This document shows, piece by piece, positions 37,417-47,282 of a DNA stretch of 64,000 bases; the stretch's first letter is position 1; each line of letters begins with the position of its first letter. The notes beneath the pieces were generated by a model, which saw only the letters and a program-made list of their open reading frames with translations, was not told where the DNA came from and ran no database searches. A program made the translations under genes and the position numbers. Origin of the DNA: Sipunculus nudus (lineage: Eukaryota > Annelida > Sipuncula > Golfingiida > Sipunculidae); the NCBI GenBank assembly GCA_026874595.1, contig CM049308.1, positions 94,603,624 through 94,667,623 of the forward strand, read 5' to 3'.

Positions 37417-37506
37417 CTTCAGATAGTGTGAGCCATTGGTTTCTTCAGGGTCAGCAAGGATGCTGTCCTGTTTATGAATGTGTAGCTTCTCCTTCTTGCC
37501 CTCCAT
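37417..37506 (-). CDS. First coding exon of the membrane-hairpin protein gene
   Basis: The minus strand reads ATCATGG, a strong start context, then 30 codons beginning MEGKKEKLHIHKQDSILADP and ending ETNGSHYLK at a donor (AAG then GTCAGT, 37416). An in-frame TGA lies 12 nt upstream of the ATG, which supports this start. The exon ends in phase 0, and the exon at 16863 starts in phase 0. Joined, they give a short charged cytosolic N terminus followed at once by the membrane hairpin, the layout expected of an extended-synaptotagmin-like protein. An acceptor at 37545-37550 (TTTCAG) would put 38 nt of 5' UTR, 37507-37544, in the same exon, implying a non-coding exon further upstream. Other frames of the exon hit stops. 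Confidence 0.55.
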
Positions 37507-37510
37507 GATT

Positions 37511-37765
37511 CTACATCACCCTCATCAGCGCATGTTTTAACAGGCTGAAACAAGAAAAAAGACATTACATCACCCTCATCAGTGTATGTTTAAACAGGCT
37601 GAAACCAGAAAAAAGACATTACATCATCCTTATCAGCACCTGTTTAAACAAGCTGAAACAAAAAAAGACAGTACATCACCCTCATCATCGCATGTTTAAA
37701 CAGGCTAAAACACAAAAAAAGACATTACATCACCCTCATCAGCACATGTTAAAACAGAATGAAGC
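37511..37765. repeat. About 54-bp minisatellite of splice-acceptor-like units, five copies
   Basis: Units contain GACATTACATCACCCTCATC, then CATGTTTAAACAGGCTGAAA and an A-rich run. On the minus strand each gives a pyrimidine tract and TTTCAG followed by CCTGTTTAAAC, so each copy repeats the acceptor and 5' edge of the first coding exon. The copy nearest the gene is the one joined to the ATG exon. Confidence 0.85.
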
Positions 37766-37846
37766 AAAAACAAGGGACCCATGGGTCACATTGCTCAGCT
37801 GAATTTTGGAAATTTTTAGTAAATGCAATATTTATTAACTTCTTTT

Positions 37847-37848
<2 letters not shown>

Positions 37849-37918
<70 letters not shown>
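37849..37918. repeat. (TA)n microsatellite
   Basis: About 35 uninterrupted TA dinucleotides. The plus-strand frame across it is an artefact. Confidence 0.98.
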
Positions 37919-37919
<1 letters not shown>

Positions 37920-37921
37920 CA

Positions 37922-38026
37922 TTATATGCTTAGGGTGCAGATAACAACGCGGTAGTGAGGCGTAACATTTATTTTACTAATGTGAACAAAACCTGTAATT
38001 ATAAACGAGGGCCGACAGCAGGCCCA
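37922..38026 (+). repeat. 105-bp direct repeat, left copy
   Basis: Starts TTATATGCTTAGGGTGCAGA and ends GGGCCGACAGCAGGCCCA. A second copy lies at 42048-42153, with a handful of substitutions and one single-base indel. They flank about 4.0 kb that contains the 38087-41833 element. Confidence 0.85.
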
Positions 38027-38086
38027 AAGAAAAAAAAATACAAACATATATTATTACAGCAAACCATTGCTTAAAAGGAAACAAGG

Positions 38087-41000
38087 AACAAGTGACCCAT
38101 AGGTCATGACGCTCAGCTGCCAAGCATGACCTGCGACATCATGGGCTGCAATTCACAACTTCTAGTAAAATTGTTGCAGAACCTATATGCCAATTTTGTT
38201 TAAACTTTCTTTATTGCCATAAATTCTTATCAGTGAATGATGGTCTGAGGCAATATGTATGGTTATTGAGCTATCAGGAACTAATCCCACAGCTTGCTCG
38301 ATACCTGTCAGTCTCAAAAGGAATACCACACAGGCCACATATAAGATCAAAATATAGCAAAAGATCAAGGAAATCCATGCAAGAATTATTGTGAAACGGG
38401 TGCTTCCATATTAATTTTTATTCAATACAAGCCAACTGTACTGAGCTTTCATAAATGATGGTCATATTTATTAAGAAATCTTTGACCCAATGCAAGATTA
38501 CATTAATATACATCCCACTGCATTCACTTTAATAGTTCTTGAGATAATATGTTCTAAAGGAATTTAAAGATGGCGTCCTGGTGGCCATATTGGATTTCTG
38601 ACAGGTCGGAAATTGAACAACAAACATCCTCTAAAAGGGACCAAACATCATAAAAAAATCACAGAAACTGTCCTGGCAAAAGGAATTCTAAAATGGATAC
38701 CTGGCAGACATAATGGTTTTATGACAAGTCACACACCCTCCAATAAGACACTAAACTTGTAGCAATTGCTTCAAAGAATGTAACAGTTATGAATGTCCAA
38801 AACAATTCAAAAGGCATGATCAGGTTGGAGAGCTCTCATATCAGATTTATGAACATGCAAATGTAAAAAGTGCAAGTCCAGTTTGTTTTAATTATCAGCT
38901 TGCTATTCAATGGGGTCAGCAAGGTAGGTAAACTGCAAAACCTAAAAGAAAAGAAATGCAGAAAGCATCACTAAGAGTCTTGTAATCAAATAAAGCCATC
39001 CTAAATCCAGGTACAGACCCACATATTATCAGAACAAACACTTGCTGGTATATCTGATGATTTGTATAATAATATTCAGATATCTAGAAAACTAAGTTTA
39101 TTGCTATGATTCCATGATATAAACTGCAAAATGTTCCCATCATTTTATAAATCAGTAGCTAAACTTAACACTTAACTCTCATAGTCTTAATGCCTGGCCA
39201 AAGCATTCCGGCAACAGTGTTTTTGTTATGCACTAATGATATATCCTTATCACTCCATGAGCTGATACAAAAGGGAGTCATATATTACAAGTGTCACTGA
39301 CAATTATGGGCACATAGTGAGATATACCAGTTGTGAGTGCCATATGGTTACATATACAAGAAAACAAGAAAAATAGAGATGGTCTACAAAATAAGTTATT
39401 GTGAACATCCCTGACCTATGACCTTGGCCTTTTGCCCACATATCAACTGGATTCTTTCTAAATGATGGGTAACTACTAACCACTTACATCTGGCCGGGTG
39501 TAATTACTTGGCAACCAATGAGTTAATAACTTAGACCTGCAACCTTTAACCTCCTGACCAGCTGACCTCAAAATCAATCAGTTATTTCTTCATGCAAAAA
39601 GACCCATAAATATGAAGTTTGAATCAAATTCAGTGATGCATAGATGTGGCATATGTGAAAGACTGAAGGTTTGGGTTGAACAGTTTCACTTGAAATATGT
39701 TCACAAGCATTTAGAACAATATTGTGACCTTGACCTTTTGAACTCAACATCAATAGGCTTCTTCTCCTATTGGTAGGTAAGCCATATATGACAGATGGAA
39801 AGTATAGATTGAAAAGTTTGCTGAAAATGACTCCACGCAAGAAGAGGGTGCTGTGAACTTGACCTTTGACCTCAAAATCAACAGGTCTTTTCCCCTGTTG
39901 GCAGAGAAGCGATATCAGTGCTGAAAGGTTTAGAATGAAAGGTCTAGCTTGAAATGTGTCCACAACCTTTTAAACTAGAATATCAGCAAAAGCTGACAAA
40001 AGCCCTCAGCCAAAAGAACAGTGTTTAGAGGTGGTAACAGTAACAATTACTAAATATCTGTTCTCACATGGTTGATATCTGTACATATCTCAGTTATAAA
40101 TTTAAAATGGAGAGGTATGTACCATGATTCATAACAATCCACCAAATGCTTCCTTAAAAATAAGCTTCTAAGTTTTATTCTATTATAAGCTCTGTGACCT
40201 TGAAAAGTAGGTCAAGGTCACCCATGTTCGAACATGAACGAGATTTTTGTCAATATACATCTTCACCAAAGAAATAAAATTCCTATTGTGAATCCTTTTA
40301 GAGATATCCCGCTCACAAGGCCAAAGCTGAAAAATCCAAGAAAAATTCAATAAAAAATCAGAAATTGCAGGTGGCGCCCCCAAACTTGTGCAGCAGTTAC
40401 AGACCATCAGTCCCTATGATCATAGTAAGTATTGTGAAAATCCATCCAATGGTTCCTGAGAAATAAGCTTCTAAATGTTTTTTCTATAATCAGCTCTAAA
40501 ACGTAGAAAAATAGGTCAAGGTCACCCATCTTCAAACTTGACCGAGATTTTGTCAATATACATCTTCTCCGAAAAAATAAAATTCTTACGGTGAATCCTT
40601 TCGAGATATCCCACTCACAAGCCCAAAGTTGAAAAATCCGATAAAAATTCATTAAAAATCAGAAATTGTAGGTGGCGCCACCAAACTTGTATAGCAGGTA
40701 CAGACTATCAGTCCAAATAACCATAGTAAGTTTTATGAAAATCCACCCAATGGTTCCTGAGTAAAAAGCATCTAAGTGTTTTTTCTATTATCAGCTCTAA
40801 AACGTAGAAAAATAGGTCAAGGTCACCCATCTTCGAACTTGACCGAGATTTTGTCAATATACATCTTCTCCGAAAAAATAAAATTCTTACGGTGAATCCT
40901 TTTCGAGATATCCTGCTCACAAGCCCAAAATTGAAAAATCCGATAAAAATTCATTAAAAATCAGAAATTGTAGGTGGCGCCACCAAACTTGTATAGCAGG

Positions 41001-41833
41001 TACAGACTATCAGTCCAAATAACCATAGTAAGTTTTGTGAAAATCCACCAAATGGTTCCTGAGTAATAAGCATCTAAGTGTTTTTTCTATTATCAGCTCT
41101 AAAACGTAGAAAAATAGGTCAAGGTCACCCATCTTCGAACTTGATCGAGATTTTGTCGATATACATCTTTACCGAGGAAATAAAATTCTGACGGTGAATC
41201 CTTTTCAAGATATCCCACTCACAAGGTAAAAGTTAACGGACGCCGGACGGACGGACGGACGGACAGCTTGGGTGACGACAATAGCCCATCAGCCTAAGGG
41301 CTGAGGGCTAAAAAAGTGGATCCTGTGACCCTGACCTTTGACCTTGTGACCTCAACATCTATAGGATTCTTCTCCCACTTAGTAGGTGAGCTACATGTGA
41401 AAGATCAAATAATTGGGATGAAAGGTTTGGCTTTAAATGTATCCTGAGGCTTTTCAAAGAAGTTGGTTCTGTGACCTTGACCTTTGACCTTGTGACCTCA
41501 AAATAATTTTGGTTCTTCCCCTGTTGGTGGGTGAGCTGTATGTGAAAGATGGAAGGTTTGGGATGAAAATTTTGGCTATAAGAATTATTTCTGGGGGGGT
41601 GCAAACACACCCCATAACTTCGAGAATATAGGTCGCAGTGACCTAATTTCAGGTTTGCAAGGAGATCTTTTTAGAACCTCTTAGACTGCATAGGGTTCAT
41701 TGCCCTAGCCCCTATGGTTACGATTTGTGCCCTGCTAACGACCGGATGGACGGCCGGACGGACAGACGGAAGGACGCCGGACAAAGACCCATCGCTATAG
41801 CCCAGCATGACTGAAAGTCAGCTGAGCTAAAAA
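38087..41833. mobile_element. 2.4-kb non-autonomous repeat element, copy 2, with a nested insertion
   Basis: Same element as 9382-11825, with the same ends (GTGACCCATAGGTCATGACG then CTCAGCTG; GTCAGCTGAGCTAAAAA). It differs by scattered substitutions, small indels and the insertion at 39972-41313. Without the insertion its length is about 2.4 kb. Another left-end-like sequence (GACCCATGGGTCACATTGCT) lies upstream at 37777. No transposase frame is seen. Confidence 0.6.
39972..41313. mobile_element. Nested 1.3-kb element with inverted ends and about 297-bp internal tandem units
   Basis: This interrupts the sequence that is continuous near 11309 in the other copy. Near its ends are AGCCCTCAGCC at 40001-40011 and its exact inverse GGCTGAGGGCT at 41299-41309. 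Inside are three to four tandem units of about 297 bp, each with AGGTCAAGGTCACCCAT, TTCGAGATATCC and a GGTGGCGCCACC-type core (degenerate near 40372, exact near 40673 and 40971). No coding capacity. I infer a short non-autonomous transposon that amplified an internal unit. Confidence 0.6.
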
Positions 41834-42047
41834 TGATATTATACTTGATCACCCATCGAGTCGTGTAATGTAAAAGAAAGGGTGGGCAGGGAAGGACAAC
41901 AAAACAAGTGCGTTTTCAGCGTGGACCTGAGCTGAACGATCCTGCCCTTGCGCCGGGATTAGTCATGGACGACGGCACAATGAATGGAGCTGTACGTGTC
42001 TATATTACTGCCCCGCAAATAATAATAATTAACACATTTAATAAACA

Positions 42048-42153
42048 CTTATATGCTTAGGGTGCAGATAATAACACGGTAGTGGGGCTCAACATTTATT
42101 TCACTAATGTGAACAAAACCTGCAATTATAAACGAGGGCCGACAGCAGGCCCA
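42048..42153 (+). repeat. 106-bp direct repeat, right copy
   Basis: Partner of 37922-38026. It lies about 165 bp beyond the tyrosine-recombinase remnant at 42318-43250, on the side where a DIRS-order element would carry its terminal repeats. Confidence 0.85.
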
Positions 42154-42317
42154 TGGGCGTCTATGGTCGCCCTTTGCCCTGTTAATTATATTTAAATTAT
42201 TTTATCATACTAGATAATATTTTGAACATAAGGAAGTCTTTGAGAAGATATAGAAACATGATAAGACTTCATAAGAAGCTTACGGGACAAGCCGAGGAGC
42301 ATCTCCACAGGTGGTAT

Positions 42318-43250
42318 TATGTATCGTTGATAAGCATTGCTCTTCCAATGCCTAACAATTTAATTTCCCAGTCATTGAGCCTCGCTGCCGCTGCTGTTGT
42401 TGCACCCCCCCCCCACTCTAAAGCTATGGCTAGTGTACTGTTCTGGGTCAATACCTGCGAGTGCTAGATAGAGCCTGGTCTGTCTTACAAACATACCCCG
42501 ACTAAGTGTCGCACCGTTTGGATATACGAAGGTATGGGACAAACTTTGACGCTCGGTGACATTAAGTATCATGTATACCCTCATTGCGCAGCATGCGCAT
42601 ACTCTATGGCCGTTACATGCCACATAAACTTTAAAACCTTTGTTACGATGATCAGTTTTTGACAATTTTATGAAAACCTGCATGTATGTCAACCCATCGG
42701 CTGATGCCCCAAATACAACATCCTGATTGGTAAGATGCACATATGGGTTAAATTCCCGTAATGACGGTATAGTAAATTCTGAAACTCTCAGTAAGTGGGC
42801 TAATGTCATAGCTGCCCACAATAATTTTGCTTGATATGTATCATCAATAAGAGGAAACAGTTTTTGGAGTATTTGAACTGTAATAGGTAATTTTGATTTG
42901 GTTGAACCTGACTGGTACTCAACCGCTCTTAAAGCAAGTTTTAGTCTGGGGGCAGAAGTTGGGGGCGGAGAATGGCCTGACAATACATGCAAACCACATA
43001 TCGAGGCGATATGCACATTTATAGTATTAAACTTGAATCTTTTCACTTTGAAGCAATGTGTTACATATAAGAGAAGTGTCTCTTCTGAACATGGCATAGC
43101 AATGAGTCCATAATGCTCGCAAAACTGCAAGTACTGTTTTTGTGTTGATGTATATGTGCAGATTGTATTTGGTCTATTACCATGCCTCACCAGATGGCTA
43201 CACTCCTGGCAGAGCTTCTCTGCGGTCAGATATGTCCCTGAAATTAACAA
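42318..43250 (-). pseudogene. Tyrosine recombinase of a DIRS-order retrotransposon, frameshifted
   Basis: On the minus strand a phage-integrase-type core can be followed. A helical N-terminal part is followed by the box-I arginine in LAHLLRVSEF, a SKTDH segment and the HxxR box in TSHSFRVGG. The frame then breaks at a run of about ten G (near 42403-42413). Downstream, other frames still carry the rest of the core, with ATTAAAARLNDWEIKLLG, a second shift, then WKSNAYQRYI, whose tyrosine codon is 42321-42323. Such enzymes integrate DIRS and Ngaro elements as circles. The shifts mean it is inactive, unless the G-run is a sequencing error. An RNase H remnant lies just upstream in the expected order. 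Confidence 0.85.
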
Positions 43251-43269
43251 ACTTTAAATACAATAATTG

Positions 43270-43557
43270 TCATTCAAAATACACCAGTGAATTTGGTATT
43301 GTAGGATAAACATCTGATTGAGGTACTGGTTTCCTAAATGTACCTAGCTGGAGCCGGCTGAGACTGTCCACAGCACTGTTTTTAACACCGGGCACGTGAT
43401 ATGCCCAGTATTCAATGTTATTACTTGCACATATGAAAAACATAGCACTAACTAATTGCATAATTTCCGGCAACTTACTAGAACCAGATTGCAGAATCTG
43501 GACAGTGATATTATCACAATGAAATAGCACACGTTTCCTGCACAACATGGTATGCAA
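43270..43557 (-). pseudogene. RNase H end of a DIRS-order retrotransposon polyprotein
   Basis: A 95-codon minus-strand frame carries VLFHCDN, matching the third acidic residue of retroelement RNase H, and AYHVPGVKNSAVDSLSRLQ, the H-x-G-x-x-N-x-x-(A/V)-D-x-L-S-R signature at the RNase H end of DIRS and Ngaro elements. The reverse transcriptase part is missing, so the element is truncated at its 5' end. It stops about 20 bp before the recombinase frame, with no methyltransferase between, which is closer to Ngaro than DIRS1. Confidence 0.85.
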
Positions 43558-44276
43558 ACTTTACATATAATCAGTAACAAAACACCCTTTTGGATATACC
43601 CGGAACAAATAAATAACCATCCAAAGTCTCAAGATTGAAAGTCTAGAGGAAGAGTAAGAGTCTAATTTGTATAGCACAAAGGCACCCCTTAGTAGCAGTG
43701 GTAGCAGATGTAAATCAAGCAGCCATGTTTGAACAGACGACAGGCTGTATCTGAGTACTCAGGTGGATAAAGACCCATATATACAAAAATTAATACATTA
43801 CAGCCACTTAATTAATATGTTAACCTGCTGTGGATATACCAATCAAACAGACTAAATGCATTTTTTATGCTGACATCATCCAAATAATAGGTGAGAAGCT
43901 GTCAGTTTAAAAGTTAGTTCTAACTTTTTGTTTCGATATCGGAGTGTATGGATACTGATACCACTACCAGCGATGTCAGTTCTGCTGGTATGGTATATAT
44001 ACCGCTAGTCCTATCCAGTCTTGTCAGAATTCTGTCCTTTCAAAATTATGTCCAACTGATAACCAGATCCCATCAGAAAAATCCTTATAACAGTATGTCC
44101 TATCAGAATTATGTCCTATCAGAATTATGTCCTATCAGAATTATGTCCTATCAGAATTTCATGAATTCTGGTGTCAGATCACAAACATATCTATACATAT
44201 CTCCTGAACTTAAATTATTTTGTATCCTTAATTTCTGAATACAAGATGTTTTAAAAATCTTGTTCTTCAGACTTAC
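43558..44276. other. Unassigned DNA with a 16-bp microrepeat
   Basis: At about 44097-44160 the phrase TATCAGAATTATGTCC recurs four times, the last copy degenerate. No supported exon. The plus-strand frame 43948-44238 reads through the repeat. Confidence 0.5.
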
Positions 44277-44368
44277 ACAGAGTAACACTTTCCAGGTAAA
44301 ATGTCACAGAAACTTCCCACAGCAGGTCTAGTCACTGGCACAGCAGGACATGGAGGTTTATCAGTTCC
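44277..44368 (-). CDS. Candidate internal exon, proline-rich linker
   Basis: The minus strand has an acceptor (TTAATTTACAG), 92 nt of open frame and a consensus donor (GT then GTAAGTCTG). It gives GTDKPPCPAVPVTRPAVGSF then CDILPGKCYS. Incoming phase 0 matches the outgoing phase of the exon at 51704, so it may continue that gene across a 7.3-kb intron holding a SINE, the 41-bp array and the plus-strand DIRS fragment. A further acceptor (TTTTCCTTACAG) lies about 100 nt upstream, opening a possible short preceding exon whose phase suits this exon but not the one at 51704. Family unknown. Confidence 0.35.
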
Positions 44369-44706
44369 CTGTAAATTAACACAGCATTATCAGGATCAAT
44401 TCCTCCAGCACAGGCTGGGAGGCTCAAGGAAGACATTACCATTGACAGGCACTGGAAGACCTTGCTGTAAGGAAAAGGGATCATTACGCACTCACAACTA
44501 TTGTTCTGGGACTGACAAGGCCAATGAAAATGCCAGGCCTGTTTGAAGATGGTCTCATTAATTTTCACGTCATGTCTCTATGGGTATCTTAGTCTTGACT
44601 GATCTTGTTCCTTTGTGACCTTGCTTGGTTCAATCAGCAGCGCTCACCCTATCTGTGTGAGAGAAATACCAGAGGACCCTCGGAGCAGACACTTTGCTGA
44701 TGTCTT
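44369..44706. other. Possible intron and short exon candidate
   Basis: The minus strand has an acceptor (CCTTTTCCTTACAG, ending near 44465) followed by AAGGTCTTCC and a possible donor (TCAATG then GTAATG) after about 25 nt. The support is too thin for a separate entry. The plus-strand frame 44301-44546 is antisense to these candidates. Confidence 0.25.
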
Positions 44707-46245
44707 GAACTGTGACAAAATGATTTATGTTTGAATGTTTGAGGCATGAACTGTGACCCAGTGATTTATGTTTCAGGCATAAACTGTGACACAGTGATTT
44801 ACGTTTGAATGAGCGAGGCATGAACTGTGACACAGTGATTTATGTTTGAATGAGCGAGGCATGAACTGTGACCCAGTGATTTATGTTTGAATGATTGAGG
44901 CATGAACTGCGACACAGCGATTTATGTTTAAATGAGCGAGGCATGAACTGTGACCCAGTGATTTATGTTTGAATGAGCGAGGCATGAACTGTGACACAGT
45001 GATTTATGTTTGAATGATTGAGGCATGAACTGTGACACAGTGATTTATGTTTGAATGAGAGAGGCATGAACTGTGACCCAGTGATTTATGTTTGAATGAT
45101 TGAGGCATGAACTGTGACACAGTGATTTATGTTTGTATGATTGAGGCATGAACTGTGACCCAGTGATTTATGTTTGAATGATTGAGGCATGAACTGTGAC
45201 CCAGTGATTTATGTTTGTATGATTGAGGCATGAACTGTGACACAGTGATTTATGTTTGAATGATTGAGGCATGAACTGTGACACAGTGATTTATGTTTGA
45301 ATGAGCAAGGCATGAACTGTGACACAGTGATTTATGTTTGAATGAGCGAGGCATGAACTGTGACACAGTGATTTATGTTTGAATGATTAAGGCATGAACT
45401 GCGACACAGTGATTTATGTTTGAATGATTAGGGCATGAACTGTGACGCAGTGATTTATGTTTGAATGATTGAGGCATGAACTGTGACACAGTGATTTATG
45501 TTTGTATGATTGAGGCATGAACTGTGACCCAGTGATTTATGTTTGAATGATTGAGGCATGAACTGCGACACAGTGATTTATGTTTGAATGAGCGAGGCAT
45601 GAGCTGTGACCCAGTGATTTATGTTTGAATGAGGGAGGCATGAACTGTGACCCAGTGATTTATGTTTGAATGAGCGAGGCATGAACTGTGACCCAGTGAT
45701 TTATGTTTGAATGAGCGAGGCATGAACTGTGACCCAGTGATTTATGTTTGAATGATTGAGGCATGAACTGTGACACAGAGATTTATGTTTGAATGATTGA
45801 GGCATGAACTGTGACACAGCGATTAATGTTTGAATGAGAAGGCATGAACTGTGACACAGTGATTTATGTTTGAATGAGCGAGGCATGAACTGTGACCCAG
45901 TGATTTATGTTTGAATGAGCGAGGCATGAACTGTGACCCAGTGATTTATGTTTGAATGATTGAGGCATGAACTGCGACACAGCTATTTATGTTTAAATGA
46001 GCGAGGCATGAACTGTGACCCAGTGATTTATGTTTGAATGAGCGAGGCAAGAACTGTGACACAGTGATTTATGTTTGAATGATTGAGGCATGAACTGTGA
46101 CACAGCGAATTATGTTTGAATGATCGAGGCATGGACTGTGACACAGTGAAATATGTTTGAATGAGCAAGGCATTAATTGTGACACAGTGAAATATGTTTG
46201 AATAATCGAGGAATCAACTGAGACACAATGAAATGTTTGAATGAG
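44707..46245. repeat. 41-bp minisatellite, about 37 copies
   Basis: Tandem units of 41 bp built on GTGATTTATGTTTGAATGAG then CGAGGCATGAACTGTGACCC. Two subtypes alternate irregularly: GAGCGAGG or GATTGAGG in the middle, and GACCCA or GACACA at the end. Copies at both edges are more diverged. Minus-strand frames here are shadows. Confidence 0.95.
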
Positions 46246-46985
46246 GCATGTTATTTCAGTATTATTAGTGAAGTCTTTCCTTAGAAATCCAAACTTACTT
46301 TGTATGACATCAGTAATGTACACAGTATTCCATTATCATGAATCAACAATATGTACCAGACTGCTATGCTGGTGGCTGATTAAGGTGATTGAGGACATTT
46401 GTCAAGCTTGACAAATGACTAGCAAAGACCCATCTTTACAGCCCAGCATGACTGGAAGAAAGCTGTGCTAGAAAGGTAAACTTATGATAAAGCTGACATA
46501 GCGCCATTTCAGCCTTCTGACATCAGAGAGTCTATGGCCAGCATACTTGCTGTCAGAGTGCTGTTACTTCCTTCAACAAGGAACAGGCTGTAAGGTGCTA
46601 TGAGGATGCAAATATTTTTGTTATATCTGACAACGCCTTATGGCCTAACATGGGCCAGAAAAATTCTGTTTGCACTCAGCATACTGGTAATCCACATGTT
46701 TATTGAATTTCTGACCGCATGAATAAGAGCATGGCTCGCATGGTCTCTGGACACAGCCAATTTGTATGCAAAACAGAAAATGACTCATAGAGACAGAGTT
46801 TCAGTTTGGGGTGTGAGTTCATATGCATTTTTTTTTGTGTCAATCCATCATATATTGTATCCTTATGATTTTTTTTTAAATATTTTTTGGTGGAGGTAAC
46901 CACCCTAATTTTTTTATGCTAACTTAACTACGTATATGTACATCTGCAGATTTCCATTCCAGTTTTGGACTTCGTGACAGGGCAG
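46246..46985. other. Unassigned DNA with a 22-bp perfect palindrome
   Basis: A perfect palindrome at 46396-46417 has the left half CATTTGTCAAG. Just after it, 46423-46475 resembles the tail of the dispersed 2.4-kb family (CAAAGACCCATC, CAGCCCAGCATGACTG, GCTGTGCTAGAAA). No exon is supported. Confidence 0.45.
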
Positions 46986-46989
46986 TATC

Positions 46990-47282
46990 ACACTCTTCCT
47001 CTCATTTTATATCCTGGTGTTAACCAGGCCTGGTGACTACTGCACCAGCAGGCCCTGGGTGTGTAATCGTCCCCATTGCTGGGTCATACCACCGAGGAAC
47101 CCCCAAAAGGCGCACTCGTTTGTGATTGAAACCTGGCTGTTGGGCACAGCCTTGTCATGAAGCCTGCAAAGTGCTCACCCTGGGTGGGGGCTGACTATGA
47201 AAAGCTCACCGCCTCGGCTGAGATTCGAACTCACTATCTCCTGGCTTTGAGTCCTGTGCTCTACCCCTGAGCTACAGAAGCC
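46990..47282 (-). mobile_element. tRNA-derived SINE
   Basis: On the minus strand the element starts GGCTTCTGTAGCTCAGGGG. TAGCTCAGGGG is a perfect RNA polymerase III box A (47264-47274), and GAGTTCGAATC is a good box B (47222-47232), spaced as in tRNAs. The acceptor stem does not pair and the anticodon stem is imperfect, so it is a tRNA-derived head, not a tRNA gene. A body of about 200 bp follows, with CAGCCCCCACCCAGGGTGAG and GTTAACACCAGG. I cannot fix the 3' end or name the family. Confidence 0.75.

Noticed and set aside
37759-37944. Plus-strand frame with a Tyr-Ile run
   Set aside because: It reads through a (TA)n microsatellite.
47210-47282. A functional tRNA gene on the minus strand
   Set aside because: Boxes A and B are good, but the acceptor stem does not pair, the anticodon stem is poor and a SINE body follows directly.
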